In this document: positions 26,480 to 34,592 of the stretch, one piece after another
Layout of the letters: every line of letters starts with the position of its first letter
How positions within the stretch are numbered: the stretch's first letter is position 1
Assembly: GCA_030150405.1 (NCBI GenBank)
Contig: JASLFU010000034.1
Coordinates: forward strand, 1 to 64,000
Origin: Ignatzschineria sp.
Lineage (GTDB): Bacteria > Pseudomonadota > Gammaproteobacteria > Cardiobacteriales > Wohlfahrtiimonadaceae
Direction of reading: 5' to 3'
Length of the DNA stretch: 64,000 nt
Program-made: the position numbers and the translations under genes
Notes under the pieces: model-generated
Database searches by the model: none
Told to the model about the DNA's origin: nothing
What the model saw: the letters and a program-made list of their open reading frames with translations, nothing else

Positions 26480-28453
26480 ATGTCTACAGGTCTTCAAATT
26501 CGATTAAATGTGCAGTATGGAAGCCATCTTAAAAAACGGAATGTTACTATTCCCGAAAGTGGCTTTTTAACATTAATCGGTCCAAATGCCTCAGGAAAGA
26601 GCCATATTCTGCGGGCATTTAAAGCGCACTTTAATCAACATAAAGAGGAGCTTAATGGTGGTATAGTGCGGTTTTTAGGGTCTGGAAGATTATCTAATTT
26701 AGAATCCTACCGCATTTTGCACCATGCGAATCAAGCCTTGAAGGTGAGCTCAAAATATACCAACTTTGAGACGGCATACCCCGATGAGAGCCGCTATTTT
26801 GTCGAGACACTGGCGGTAGATTACCAAACTTTAAAGGATCGCCCCGATATCCAACTTAAGATCCGGGCACGCTTGAAGGAGTTTTTTAATCGAGATATCG
26901 ATCTGGCGTGGGATTCTGGCGGCTTATCGGTAAATTTTGTTAAAGAAGATAGTATCGGCGAACGTTATGGAATTGGGCGGGAGGCCTCGGGACTTATCCA
27001 TCTTGTGGGGCTTTTAACAGCGATCTATGATGATGAGATCGGTGTATTGATGATCGACGAGCCTGAGCTTTCACTCCATCCTCAATATCAGAGCTTTCTT
27101 TTAGAAGAGATGCGCCGAAATAGTGGCATTCCCTCCCATGATCCGAAGAAAAAGATCATCATTATCGCCACCCATTCTGATGAGCTGATCTATCTAAATA
27201 CTCCAGAAGACCTGAAATCTTTAGGTTTTTGTAGCGGTTTAGAGAATCCTGTCCATCAATTTTTAGAGTTCGATAAGCTCGAAGAGAAAGAGCGGTTAGA
27301 GAATCTTATCTCTCGGCTCTCTACAGAATTTAAACGTGCCTTTTTTGCCGATCATATTCTCTTGCTTGAAGGGCCAACCGATGAGAAGATCTGCCATGCG
27401 CTCGATAAAAAGCTCGATCTTTTTCTCACTGGTCGGGGGGTAGAGATGCTTCCTCTTTTAGGGAAGGGGGATTTTATTGCAGCACATACCTTGTTGCGGC
27501 TCTTAAAAAAGGATGTCTATATTTTAGCGGATATCGATTGGCTCATTGATGGCCCAGAGTGGGTGGATCGCTTAGTCAATAGTTTTGCGCATCCTGAGCC
27601 ATTAGAGAAGCGGATCAATCTGCGTAATCATTTAAATATTGTGCTCAATATCACGTTTGATCCCCGCTCAGGTCTCTTTCACTATTTTCAGAATCATCCC
27701 TATTACCATCGCTCCTTTAAGGGGGTGATTGATGAGCTTAAAACTCGCCATTATGAAGAGATTGAGAGCTATTTCGCCATCGAAAAAACGTTAAAACGCA
27801 CCCCCTTTGCAGAGGATTTAGTGAAACGATTTCTCGTGGCTTTAAAGCGAGTGATTGTTTGCCGGGAGATTGAGTTAAGTGAAAAAAATCAGGATAAGCC
27901 TACAGCATTTCGCCGAACACGGGAGTTTATTGCAGAACTCGATCGTTTAGAGAAGGCGGGAATCTTTCTGATTCGGGAAGGGGAGTTAGAATCCTGTTAT
28001 ATCAGTCATCACATGGGCTCGAAAACCGTGCAGGTCAATGAAGAGATGATCGCCATTCAGCGGGCAGATTGCGGGAAGGTGAGAGAGCATTACCGCTCTA
28101 TTTTGCGTGCGCTCGATTATTTCGTTGTTGATGATAGCTCCGCTGAGCTTCGGCTGATCTACGATGAGCTCGATACTTTAGCGAACGATATTCGCCGTTT
28201 TTACGAAACAGATCGCCTAGAGGAGATTCGTAATCTCTTCTATCGGGCGCGGCAAGAGGGGATCTTCCTCCTCAATTTAGAGCAGATTCGAGAAAGGGTC
28301 TTTATCACTATCTTAAGTAATATTTTAGTCCTCGGGAAAGAGGCGGGGGCGCTTGAGATTTTACGAACAGATACTGCTAATAGCATTAGTGAAAAAGTGG
28401 AGCGTTTTGTCTACCAGCATCGAGGAGGGCGGTGCGATACTCGGCAAAAATAA
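26480..28453 (+). CDS. OLD-like AAA ATPase with TOPRIM domain
   Basis: A 657-residue protein with an ABC/SMC-type ATPase followed by a TOPRIM nuclease-like domain. Walker A is GPNASGKS (34-41), Walker B LMIDEPE with a following LSLHP (190-201), and the His switch is IATHSD (229-234). TOPRIM candidates are the acidic LLLEGPTDE (294-302) and ADID (350-353). The C-terminal 300 residues are helical and unassigned. OLD-family nucleases act in phage exclusion and DNA repair, but no helicase, reverse transcriptase or other defence partner is adjacent. ATG at 26480 has a weak upstream site. The stop codon starts a 13-bp tandem repeat. Confidence 0.82.
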   Translation: MSTGLQIRLNVQYGSHLKKRNVTIPESGFLTLIGPNASGKSHILRAFKAHFNQHKEELNGGIVRFLGSGRLSNLESYRILHHANQALKVSSKYTNFETAYPDESRYFVETLAVDYQTLKDRPDIQLKIRARLKEFFNRDIDLAWDSGGLSVNFVKEDSIGERYGIGREASGLIHLVGLLTAIYDDEIGVLMIDEPELSLHPQYQSFLLEEMRRNSGIPSHDPKKKIIIIATHSDELIYLNTPEDLKSLGFCSGLENPVHQFLEFDKLEEKERLENLISRLSTEFKRAFFADHILLLEGPTDEKICHALDKKLDLFLTGRGVEMLPLLGKGDFIAAHTLLRLLKKDVYILADIDWLIDGPEWVDRLVNSFAHPEPLEKRINLRNHLNIVLNITFDPRSGLFHYFQNHPYYHRSFKGVIDELKTRHYEEIESYFAIEKTLKRTPFAEDLVKRFLVALKRVIVCREIELSEKNQDKPTAFRRTREFIAELDRLEKAGIFLIREGELESCYISHHMGSKTVQVNEEMIAIQRADCGKVREHYRSILRALDYFVVDDSSAELRLIYDELDTLANDIRRFYETDRLEEIRNLFYRARQEGIFLLNLEQIRERVFITILSNILVLGKEAGALEILRTDTANSISEKVERFVYQHRGGRCDTRQK

Positions 28454-28525
28454 TCTTTCACCCTAATCTTTCACCCTAATCTTTCACCCTAATCTTTCAC
28501 CCTAATCTTTCTCCCTAATCTTTCC
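28452..28525. repeat. 13-bp tandem repeat, five copies plus a partial
   Basis: The unit AATCTTTCACCCT repeats exactly at 28452, 28465, 28478 and 28491. A fifth copy at 28504 has one change (CTCCCT) and a degenerate sixth starts at 28517. The array begins within the stop codon of the OLD-like gene. No spacer sequences are present, so it is not CRISPR. Confidence 0.95.
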
Positions 28526-28682
28526 CCGCATTCTCATAAGCTAAGGCTATGATCTAATTTTTACTCATTTATAAATGCAATCACGCAAAACCGCGTAAAG
28601 GATGAAAAGGGTTCTACACTGACTATACAGAAAAATAAAGAAGGGAATTGAGATATTCCCCCAAACAAAGGAGTAGTCAGTT

Positions 28683-29819
28683 ATGAGAAATCTATTTAAT
28701 TTAGGCGGTAAAGAGCAAGATAAACCTTTAGCGAGCACCGAATGGGCATTTGATCATGAACATACGCGTATTGCGTTTGCCGTTAAGCATCTGGGTTTTT
28801 CGATCTCTCACGGTCATTTTGAGGAGTTTGAAGGCGCAGTCTTTTATGATGAAGATAAGCCAGAAGAGACCGGCATTACCGTAACGATTGATACCGACAG
28901 CATTCAGACCATCTCCAGTGGTTTAAATCGTCATCTACAATCGGCAGATTTCTTCAATGTGGAGCAATATCCCGAGATAATCTTTAGATCCCACGATTTT
29001 GATAAAGGTTGGGGATCTAAAGGAGAAGTGAAGGGCGAACTTACCATGCTTGGGCAGACGCACCCCGTTACGCTTGATGTTGAGATTTATAAACATGAAG
29101 AGAGCCCGATGACTAAGATCGATACCATCGGTTTTAGAGCAGAAACTACAATTAAACGCTCTGACTGGGGCATGACCTTTCTTTCGCCGGATGTGGGGGA
29201 AGAGGTGAAGGTGATCATCGATGGTGAGCTGATGAAGCGCGCTGAAAATAGTGATCAATATAGTTCGCCTGAACGCCGGGAGATCCCGAATACTGTAGAT
29301 ACTCATCAATCAAATAGTGACCTGACCATGAATGGTAAAGAGATTAAGGTGAGTGGTCATGAATCTAAACTGGGCAATAAGGGGAAAAACTTTACTGCTG
29401 TAAAGACGGATCTTTCCGAGTTCACTCTTAAGGATGCGGATAATAAGGTCAAACTCTTCTCTGTGGTGCCTTCGCTCGATACCAATGTCTGTGCGCTACA
29501 AACAAAACGTTTTAATGAAGAGGCGGCAACCTTAGCCGGAGCGCATATCTATACAATTTCTACCGATCTTCCTTTTGCTCAAGAACGTTTTCAACGGGAG
29601 AATGGGCTTGATCATATTACCTTCCTTTCCGATAACAAAGAGCTGGAATTTGGCAAAAAATATGGCTTTTTGATCGACGATCTTCGCTTACTCTGTCGTG
29701 GGATTGTAGTGCTCGATGGAAAAAACAAAATTCGCCATGTGGAGTATGTTCCCGAGGTGAGTGATGAGCCCGATTACGCCGCAGCTATAGAGGCTGTACG
29801 CAATATATTAAATGAATAA
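28683..29819 (+). CDS. YceI domain fused to thiol peroxidase (Tpx)-like domain
   Basis: A 378-residue two-domain protein. Residues 17-185 are a YceI lipocalin-like domain that binds isoprenoid-type ligands (WAFDHEHTRIAFAVKHLGFS, SADFFNVEQYPEI, IKRSDWGM). Residues 216-378 are a Tpx-type peroxiredoxin: peroxidatic C270 in PSLDTNVC, then STDLPFAQERF. The usual resolving cysteine that follows this motif in E. coli Tpx is Gln304 here; another cysteine sits at C338. No signal peptide is visible, although YceI proteins are usually periplasmic. Met216 has no ribosome-binding site, so the fusion reads as genuine. Strong AAAGGAG upstream of the ATG. Confidence 0.9.
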   Translation: MRNLFNLGGKEQDKPLASTEWAFDHEHTRIAFAVKHLGFSISHGHFEEFEGAVFYDEDKPEETGITVTIDTDSIQTISSGLNRHLQSADFFNVEQYPEIIFRSHDFDKGWGSKGEVKGELTMLGQTHPVTLDVEIYKHEESPMTKIDTIGFRAETTIKRSDWGMTFLSPDVGEEVKVIIDGELMKRAENSDQYSSPERREIPNTVDTHQSNSDLTMNGKEIKVSGHESKLGNKGKNFTAVKTDLSEFTLKDADNKVKLFSVVPSLDTNVCALQTKRFNEEAATLAGAHIYTISTDLPFAQERFQRENGLDHITFLSDNKELEFGKKYGFLIDDLRLLCRGIVVLDGKNKIRHVEYVPEVSDEPDYAAAIEAVRNILNE

Positions 29820-30016
29820 TCCACGATGAATAATCGGGCTTAAAGAGCGTGCTGATCGTGATGTGAGTAACGTTTTATGTCATCACGCAACAGTCATCGC
29901 CAAGAGAGAGTCCAATAGAATAATTTATCCGATAAACCATTATAGAATTTATTTTAGGGGCAAGAATAAGGTCGAATTCACGATCAAAAAACGCCCCATT
30001 ACCAAGGAGAAGTATC

Positions 30017-30553
30017 ATGAGTAAATTTACAAAAGTACAAAAATCAGCCCTCGCAGTAGCTTTAAGTGGTCTTTTTATGGGTTCAGCAGCTTTTGCACAG
30101 AGTCCAGAAGCAGAAACTTTTGCTAAAGAGCAACGTCTTGAAGCAGAGCGCCAAGTGGGCGATACGGTAGATAATCTTAAAGAGGCAGAAAAGCAGCTTA
30201 AAGAGGAGACCAAGCAAGATGTTAAATCTTTAAAAGAGCAGGCAAGTGATCGCAAAGATGCCGGCAAAGAGCGTGCAAAATCGCTAAAAGAAGAGGCGAA
30301 AGATGTGAAGCAAGAGGCCAAAGAGTACGCTAAAGACCGTGGCGATACCCATGCAGAGAAAAAAGCGATAAAAGAGCAGGGTAAAGAGGAAGCCAAAGCG
30401 CTTAAAGAGGAGGCAAAAGAGGTGAAGAAAGAGGCTAAAGAAGAGGCAAAATCCTTAAAAGAGGATGCTAAAGAGCTCAAAAAAGAGCGTAAAGATGAGA
30501 AAAAAGCCTTAAAACAGGAAGAGCGTGACGCAAAACGCGATGCAAAAAAGTAG
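30017..30553 (+). CDS. Secreted Lys/Glu-rich coiled-coil protein, frame-linked to the following MBL domain
   Basis: A 178-residue product with a clear signal peptide (SALAVALSGLFMGSAAFA, cleavage about residue 27) followed by Lys, Glu, Ala and Asp repeats that should form a long charged helix or coiled coil. AAGGAG lies 7 nt before the ATG. The frame ends at TAG 30551-30553 directly after an in-phase A AAA AAG heptamer. The -1 frame is open from 30529 through the end of the metallo-beta-lactamase-fold gene. A slip of -1 at the heptamer would give one 491-residue secreted protein. It may equally be a one-base deletion. Confidence 0.75.
   Translation: MSKFTKVQKSALAVALSGLFMGSAAFAQSPEAETFAKEQRLEAERQVGDTVDNLKEAEKQLKEETKQDVKSLKEQASDRKDAGKERAKSLKEEAKDVKQEAKEYAKDRGDTHAEKKAIKEQGKEEAKALKEEAKEVKKEAKEEAKSLKEDAKELKKERKDEKKALKQEERDAKRDAKK
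30544..30550 (+). other. In-phase A AAA AAG slippery heptamer at the frame junction
   Basis: Zero-frame codons are GCA AAA AAG TAG, so the heptamer is phased exactly as in classic -1 programmed sites. The shift must occur within 30529-30553, where both frames are open, and this is the only homopolymer-rich site there. An AGGAAGAG purine stretch lies 20 nt upstream. Confidence 0.6.
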
Positions 30554-30585
30554 ATGATCCCGACGCGAATGTAGCGCAAACAGAA

Positions 30586-30623
30586 GCTAAAGCAGAGCAC
30601 GATTCTTCGGAATCTGCTTTAGC
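30586..30623 (+). other. Strong stem-loop downstream of the slippery site
   Basis: GCTAAAGCA (30586-30594) pairs with TGCTTTAGC (30615-30623). After a 6-nt bulge, GATTC pairs with GAATC around a TTCG tetraloop (30601-30614). It begins 35 nt after the heptamer, farther than the usual 5-10 nt for a frameshift stimulator, and lies inside the linker reading frame. Confidence 0.6.
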
Positions 30624-30696
30624 AACGTCTGCGGATCAGACTTCAAAAGCGCTTAAAGAGACGCAAGATATCTACACCATTATTCCCGGGGCGGCA

Positions 30697-31491
30697 GTGC
30701 AATATGTAGTCTTTAACCCTGGCGATATTATGGGAAATAGCTCGGTGATTATTGTTAAAGGTGATCGAGCAATGCTGGTGGATGCAGGGTTTTCTAACAG
30801 TGATGGGGAGCGGATTGTAAACTTTTTGCAAAAGAATAATCTTCAGCTTACCAAGGTGTTTATCTCCCACGGAGATCCTGATTACTACTTCGGGTTACCT
30901 GCGGTAGCGTCAGCCTATCCTCAGGCGGAGGTTTATGCTACGAAAGCCACCATCAAGCATATTAAAAAGAGCTATGAGGATAAGCTTGCTCACTGGGCAT
31001 CTACATTAGCAGGGGATGGACCTTCTAAAGAGGATATTATCATTCCTAAGCGTATTAAAAACGCTATCGATTTTGAAGGGGAGACCTTTGAAATTGTGGG
31101 GAAAGATAGCGCCCGAACCTCACTCTTTAATCCTAAGGATGCACTGCTTTTAGGGGGGATTTCAGTATCGGCAGATAGCCATCTCTTTATGGCAGATACA
31201 CCTAAAATCGCCGATCAAAAGAGCTGGATAAAAGATCTTGATAAGCTCGAAGCCTTAGCCCCCCAATTAGTGATCCCGGGGCATTTTGGTCAAGAGAATA
31301 ATTTTGGTATCGATAACATCGAGTTTACTAAGCGTTATATTGAAACCTTTATTGAAGCGACCGAAAATGCCAACTCTAGTGAGGAGCTGATTGCAATAAT
31401 GAAGCAAGCTTACCCAGATTTTAATGAAAGCGTTGAGAGCGTTTTAGAGCTGAGCGCAAAAGTGGTGATGGGTGAGATGGATTGGGATTAA
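30697..31491 (+). CDS. Metallo-beta-lactamase-fold domain protein
   Basis: A 264-residue MBL-fold domain. The first open start is GTG at 30697, but that begins inside the first beta strand; the same frame is open back to 30529 and encodes a hydrophilic linker (rich in Ala, Glu, Ser, Asp). The metal motif is altered: the normal HxHxDH appears as SHGDPDYYFG, keeping the first His and the Asp. A later GHFG supplies another His candidate. Function may be a variant hydrolase. Without the upstream signal peptide from 30017 it would be cytoplasmic. See the frame-junction entries. Confidence 0.72.
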   Translation: MQYVVFNPGDIMGNSSVIIVKGDRAMLVDAGFSNSDGERIVNFLQKNNLQLTKVFISHGDPDYYFGLPAVASAYPQAEVYATKATIKHIKKSYEDKLAHWASTLAGDGPSKEDIIIPKRIKNAIDFEGETFEIVGKDSARTSLFNPKDALLLGGISVSADSHLFMADTPKIADQKSWIKDLDKLEALAPQLVIPGHFGQENNFGIDNIEFTKRYIETFIEATENANSSEELIAIMKQAYPDFNESVESVLELSAKVVMGEMDWD

Positions 31492-31534
31492 AATTCTTGC
31501 ACGATTTTTCTTCACAATCTTAAGAGCTGTATAA

Positions 31535-31570
31535 ATAAAAAAGCGCAGGAGAATTCTCTTGCGCTTTTTC
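31535..31570. terminator. Bidirectional terminator between MBL gene and nitroreductase
   Basis: AAAAAGCGCAGGAGAA pairs with TTCTCTTGCGCTTTTT (one G-T wobble) centred near 31554. It serves both converging genes. Confidence 0.85.
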
Positions 31571-31589
31571 TTATTTTGTAATTTATTTT

Positions 31590-32237
31590 TTACTTTAAAA
31601 AAGTAAAGAGTTTCTCTTTAGGGAAGCGAGATTTCTTAAGGGGCGCGTTAAAATCATCTTTCGCTCGATAGCCAAGAGAAGCCACGACCACGCTATAGTA
31701 GCCTTTCTCCTCTAAGCCGAGAATCTCATCCATCTTTTTAGCATCAAAGCCTTCAATAGGGGTGGAATCGATATCGAGGCTAGCCGCTGCAAGCAGAAGA
31801 TTCCCTAGTGCAATATAGAGCTGTTTTTCCTCCCATTTATGGAGATCTTCGGGAGTTTGATTATTTAAACCCACAAAAAACTTCCGCCCCTTATCGTTTG
31901 CAGCTTTCATCTCTTCATTGGGGAAACGATTATCTGCATCTTCATGAGCTAAAATGGCTGCAATATGGGCATCATCCATCTCTTTTTTAGCGCAAAAGAT
32001 AATGGTATGAGAGGAATCTGTTACCCGAGGATGATTAAATTCAGAAATCCCCGGTAAGATCTTAGCTTTCGCCGCATCCGATTCTACTACCACAAAGTGC
32101 CAAGGTTGAGAATTGACCGATGAAGGGGAGAAGCGTAATACATCCAGTAGTTGCCCCATCTTTTCAGCGCTGATCTTTTTTGTAGGATCATATTTTTTAC
32201 AGGTGTAACGGCGCTCGGCAATTTTCGCGATATCCAT
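31590..32237 (-). CDS. nfsB: NfsB-type FMN nitroreductase
   Basis: A 215-residue flavoenzyme of the oxygen-insensitive NAD(P)H nitroreductase / dihydropteridine reductase family. Family features include ERRYTCKKYDPTKKIS near the N-terminus, LRFSPSSVNSQPWHFVVVES for FMN binding, and TPIEGFDAKKMDEILGL. It acts in the cytoplasm on quinones, nitro compounds or pterins; the physiological substrate is not known. It lies 36 bp after the glutaredoxin-like gene on the same strand, suggesting a two-gene redox operon. Confidence 0.9.
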   Translation of the reverse strand: MDIAKIAERRYTCKKYDPTKKISAEKMGQLLDVLRFSPSSVNSQPWHFVVVESDAAKAKILPGISEFNHPRVTDSSHTIIFCAKKEMDDAHIAAILAHEDADNRFPNEEMKAANDKGRKFFVGLNNQTPEDLHKWEEKQLYIALGNLLLAAASLDIDSTPIEGFDAKKMDEILGLEEKGYYSVVVASLGYRAKDDFNAPLKKSRFPKEKLFTFLK

Positions 32238-32273
32238 AGATGCTCCTTTTTATATGCGTTGTTGTTTTAATTT

Positions 32274-32630
32274 TTACAGTGATTCTAAATATTGTTTAAT
32301 CACATCCGATTCATACATCCACTCGGTGGTGCCATCCTCTTTATCAATACGTAAACAGGGCACTTGGCGTTTACCTCCCCCTTTAACAAGCTCCTCGCCA
32401 TATTGTGCATTTTCGATGGCATCTCGAATTTCAATATTTAAATTTTGACGCTTAATCACACGGCGAATTTTTACACAAAAGGGGCACATTTTAAATTGAT
32501 AGAGCGCCATATTCTGGGTTACAGCATCGAGCCGTGCTTGCTCTTCTTCACTCCGTTTAATCGCTTTGGGGGAAAAGAGAGCATCAAAAAAGAGAATAAT
32601 ATTCCCTAAAATAGTACGAATAATTTTCAT
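32274..32630 (-). CDS. Glutaredoxin-like protein with N-terminal hydrophobic segment
   Basis: A 118-residue protein with a thioredoxin-fold/glutathione S-transferase N-terminal domain. The redox motif is C49-P-F-C52, with the cis-proline segment QVPCLRI later. Residues 3-20 are hydrophobic (IRTILGNIILFFDALF) and may anchor it to the membrane. A typical glutaredoxin is 80-100 residues. It probably reduces disulfides using glutathione. The adjacent nitroreductase gene is downstream on the same strand. Confidence 0.83.
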   Translation of the reverse strand: MKIIRTILGNIILFFDALFSPKAIKRSEEEQARLDAVTQNMALYQFKMCPFCVKIRRVIKRQNLNIEIRDAIENAQYGEELVKGGGKRQVPCLRIDKEDGTTEWMYESDVIKQYLESL

Positions 32631-32829
32631 AGATTAGCCTTTTATTAAAATTACTAAATAGGAGGATAAAAGAATTTTAACATAGCAAAAAAATGGTATG
32701 CCCGCCTCCTTTCTGATGATGAAAAGTTTTAGTCAGGTCTAGGCTTGCGTTGAATATTAGAATAAACCTTATTAATTCAAGGGGTTATTTTGATATAGTG
32801 GATTTTTATTTGATTGGAAGGGTAAATAG

Positions 32830-33648
32830 ATGACTTTGAGGCTTGAGTGGATCGAAATTAAAAATTTTAGATCATGTAAAGATTTGAAATTGCATTTATC
32901 AGGGTTTACCCCATTAATTGGTTATAACAATGTTGGAAAATCAAATTGTTTATCAGCTATAGAGTGGCTACTTAAAAAGAAAACATTAAATAAATCAGAT
33001 TTCTTTGATCCTAAAGAGCCGATTGAAATTTCAGGAAGAATCGCAGGTATAACAGAAGAATTATTAAATAACTTGGCAGATAAATATAAAAATACAATTG
33101 AGAAATATGTGAATAGTGGTGTTCTGAAGGTTTTAAGGAGGCAACCTTTCCCAAATGCAAAAGTTTCAGACGTAAAAATAGAAATCTGGGATTTTGAGAA
33201 AGAGGAGTGGATTCTGAATCCTACAGGAATAGAAAATGCAATCTCAGCTCTATTTCCAGAGCCTATTAGAATTGGAGCGATGGAAGATGCTGTGGAAGAT
33301 GTTACAAAACATAAATCTAGTTCTACGATCGGTAAGTTATTAACTAAGTTAACTGAAAAAATAGAAAGTAAACAGATCGCTATTTTAGAAGATGCTTTGC
33401 AAGAGGTCTCCAAACATTTGGCTTATGACGGCGAAAAGCGTTTTAAGATATTTGATGAGATAGATAAAGGGATTAATAAAAAGATAAGCGACTTTTTCCC
33501 GGGTATAGGTGTACGCTTACATTTTGAAGTACCTAATTTTAATGATTTATTTAAAACAGGAACTATTAAGGTTTTTGATGAGTTAGAAGAGGCTAGAGAT
33601 TTTGAATCGTATGGCACGGAGCCCAGCGTTCTATTCAAATGGCTTTAG
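32830..33648 (+). CDS. OLD-family protein, N-terminal fragment (Walker A)
   Basis: This is the first half of the broken gene described in the spanning entry: 272 residues ending with an out-of-frame tail after residue 261. GGAAGGG lies 10 nt before the ATG. It holds the ATP-binding P-loop but lacks the rest of the ATPase and could not work alone. Confidence 0.6.
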   Translation: MTLRLEWIEIKNFRSCKDLKLHLSGFTPLIGYNNVGKSNCLSAIEWLLKKKTLNKSDFFDPKEPIEISGRIAGITEELLNNLADKYKNTIEKYVNSGVLKVLRRQPFPNAKVSDVKIEIWDFEKEEWILNPTGIENAISALFPEPIRIGAMEDAVEDVTKHKSSSTIGKLLTKLTEKIESKQIAILEDALQEVSKHLAYDGEKRFKIFDEIDKGINKKISDFFPGIGVRLHFEVPNFNDLFKTGTIKVFDELEEARDFESYGTEPSVLFKWL

Positions 33649-34592
33649 TTCAGTATTTGTCAGAGGTACAAGGGAGTGCTGAAGCAGGCACAACAATGCT
33701 TCTTATTGATGAGCCGGAATTGTATCTGCATCCATTCGCTATAGAACAACTAAGAGAGGCGCTCTTAAAGCTATCTAAACTAGGCTATCAAGTAGTTATC
33801 TCCACACATTCAGCGCAGATGATAACTGCTCAACTGGCTGAAGATACTTTGTTGATCTATAAAAACGAACAAGGAACAAATGTTAGACTGAGTTTAAAAA
33901 AAGCTGTTCAACAGACAATAAATAATCATACACATCAGGCTAGCTTTTTGTTTTCTTTAACGCAGTCCTCACAATTCCTATTTGCGGATAAAATTATTCT
34001 AGTAGAAGGGAAAACAGAAAAAACTCTTTTACCTTTTATTTTTCAAAAGATACACAAGAAAACGTTAGGGCAACTAAAGTATGCATTAATTTCCCTTGAA
34101 GGGGCGAGTGGTCTCAAAAAGTCCATGGAGATTATTCAAGCAATGGGTCTTTCAGTTAAAACTATTGCGGATTTAGATTTCCTCTTTAAAGATGCTGTCG
34201 AGGGTAATCTTCTATGCGATATAAGCTCGCCAATTTTAGAAGAATGTAAAGCAGCGATGAAAAAAATAGGTGAGCCTATGGGGGTCGAGTTTAACGATAA
34301 CGACTTACCTAAAAAGTGTGAAAAAAATAACATGACTCAAACCCAGTGGCTTGAAAAGTTCGCTGAAGCTGAAGAAGTCCAAATTTATATAGCAAAGCTT
34401 CATGAGCACTTTAAAAACAAGAAAAATATTTGGGTATGGCGTTTTGGAGCTATTGAAAAGCCTTTGGGATTAAAAGGAAAAAAAGACACGCATTGGGCTG
34501 ATTTCCAAAAAGAGGTTAATGAAAGTTCTTTAAAGGACGTATGTAAGAATTTTGAAGAAGTTGAGAGTTTAATGCATTGGCTTATTAGCTAA
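33639..34592 (+). CDS. OLD-family protein, C-terminal fragment (Walker B and TOPRIM)
   Basis: This is the second half of the broken gene: Walker B, His switch and TOPRIM segments. The ATG at 33639 is inside a conserved OLD motif (QMALVQYL) and has no ribosome-binding site, so independent translation is unlikely. The frame is open upstream of the ATG only as far as the overlap with the first fragment requires. Confidence 0.6.
   Translation: MALVQYLSEVQGSAEAGTTMLLIDEPELYLHPFAIEQLREALLKLSKLGYQVVISTHSAQMITAQLAEDTLLIYKNEQGTNVRLSLKKAVQQTINNHTHQASFLFSLTQSSQFLFADKIILVEGKTEKTLLPFIFQKIHKKTLGQLKYALISLEGASGLKKSMEIIQAMGLSVKTIADLDFLFKDAVEGNLLCDISSPILEECKAAMKKIGEPMGVEFNDNDLPKKCEKNNMTQTQWLEKFAEAEEVQIYIAKLHEHFKNKKNIWVWRFGAIEKPLGLKGKKDTHWADFQKEVNESSLKDVCKNFEEVESLMHWLIS

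Larger units (their letters stand above)
32830..34592 (+). pseudogene. OLD-family ATPase/TOPRIM nuclease gene broken by a -1 frameshift
   Basis: Two consecutive frames form one OLD-type protein of about 587 residues. The first (32830-33648) has RecF-like IKNFRS and Walker A GYNNVGKS (31-38). The second (from 33639) has Walker B LLIDEPELYLHP, ISTHSAQM, and TOPRIM VEGKTEK and ADLD. At 33610-33617 frame one reads Tyr-Gly-Thr, whereas the next frame continues His-Gly-Ala-Gln-Arg, the usual FGHGxQR region. One missing G after 33612 explains it. Codons are AT-rich compared with neighbours, and the 3' end overlaps yaiI by 4 bp. No slippery heptamer is seen, so I call it a degraded or misread gene. 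Confidence 0.8.

Noticed and set aside
28452..28525. Possible CRISPR array
   Set aside because: The 13-bp units are contiguous, with no spacers and no cas genes nearby.
29326..29819. Separate tpx gene starting at Met216 of the YceI fusion
   Set aside because: No ribosome-binding site precedes that ATG and the frame is continuous with YceI.
29875..30600. 241-residue Phe/Ser-rich frame on the minus strand opposite the Lys/Glu-rich gene
   Set aside because: It mirrors the AAG/GAA codons of the plus-strand gene, lacks a credible start, and has no known fold; the plus strand has a signal peptide and ribosome-binding site.
33610..33650. Programmed frameshift in the OLD-family gene
   Set aside because: No X XXY YYZ heptamer or homopolymer lies at the junction; a missing base is simpler.
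26480..34592. A complete defence island or prophage
   Set aside because: Only two OLD-type genes are present among housekeeping genes; no integrase, transposase, attachment repeats or phage structural genes are seen.
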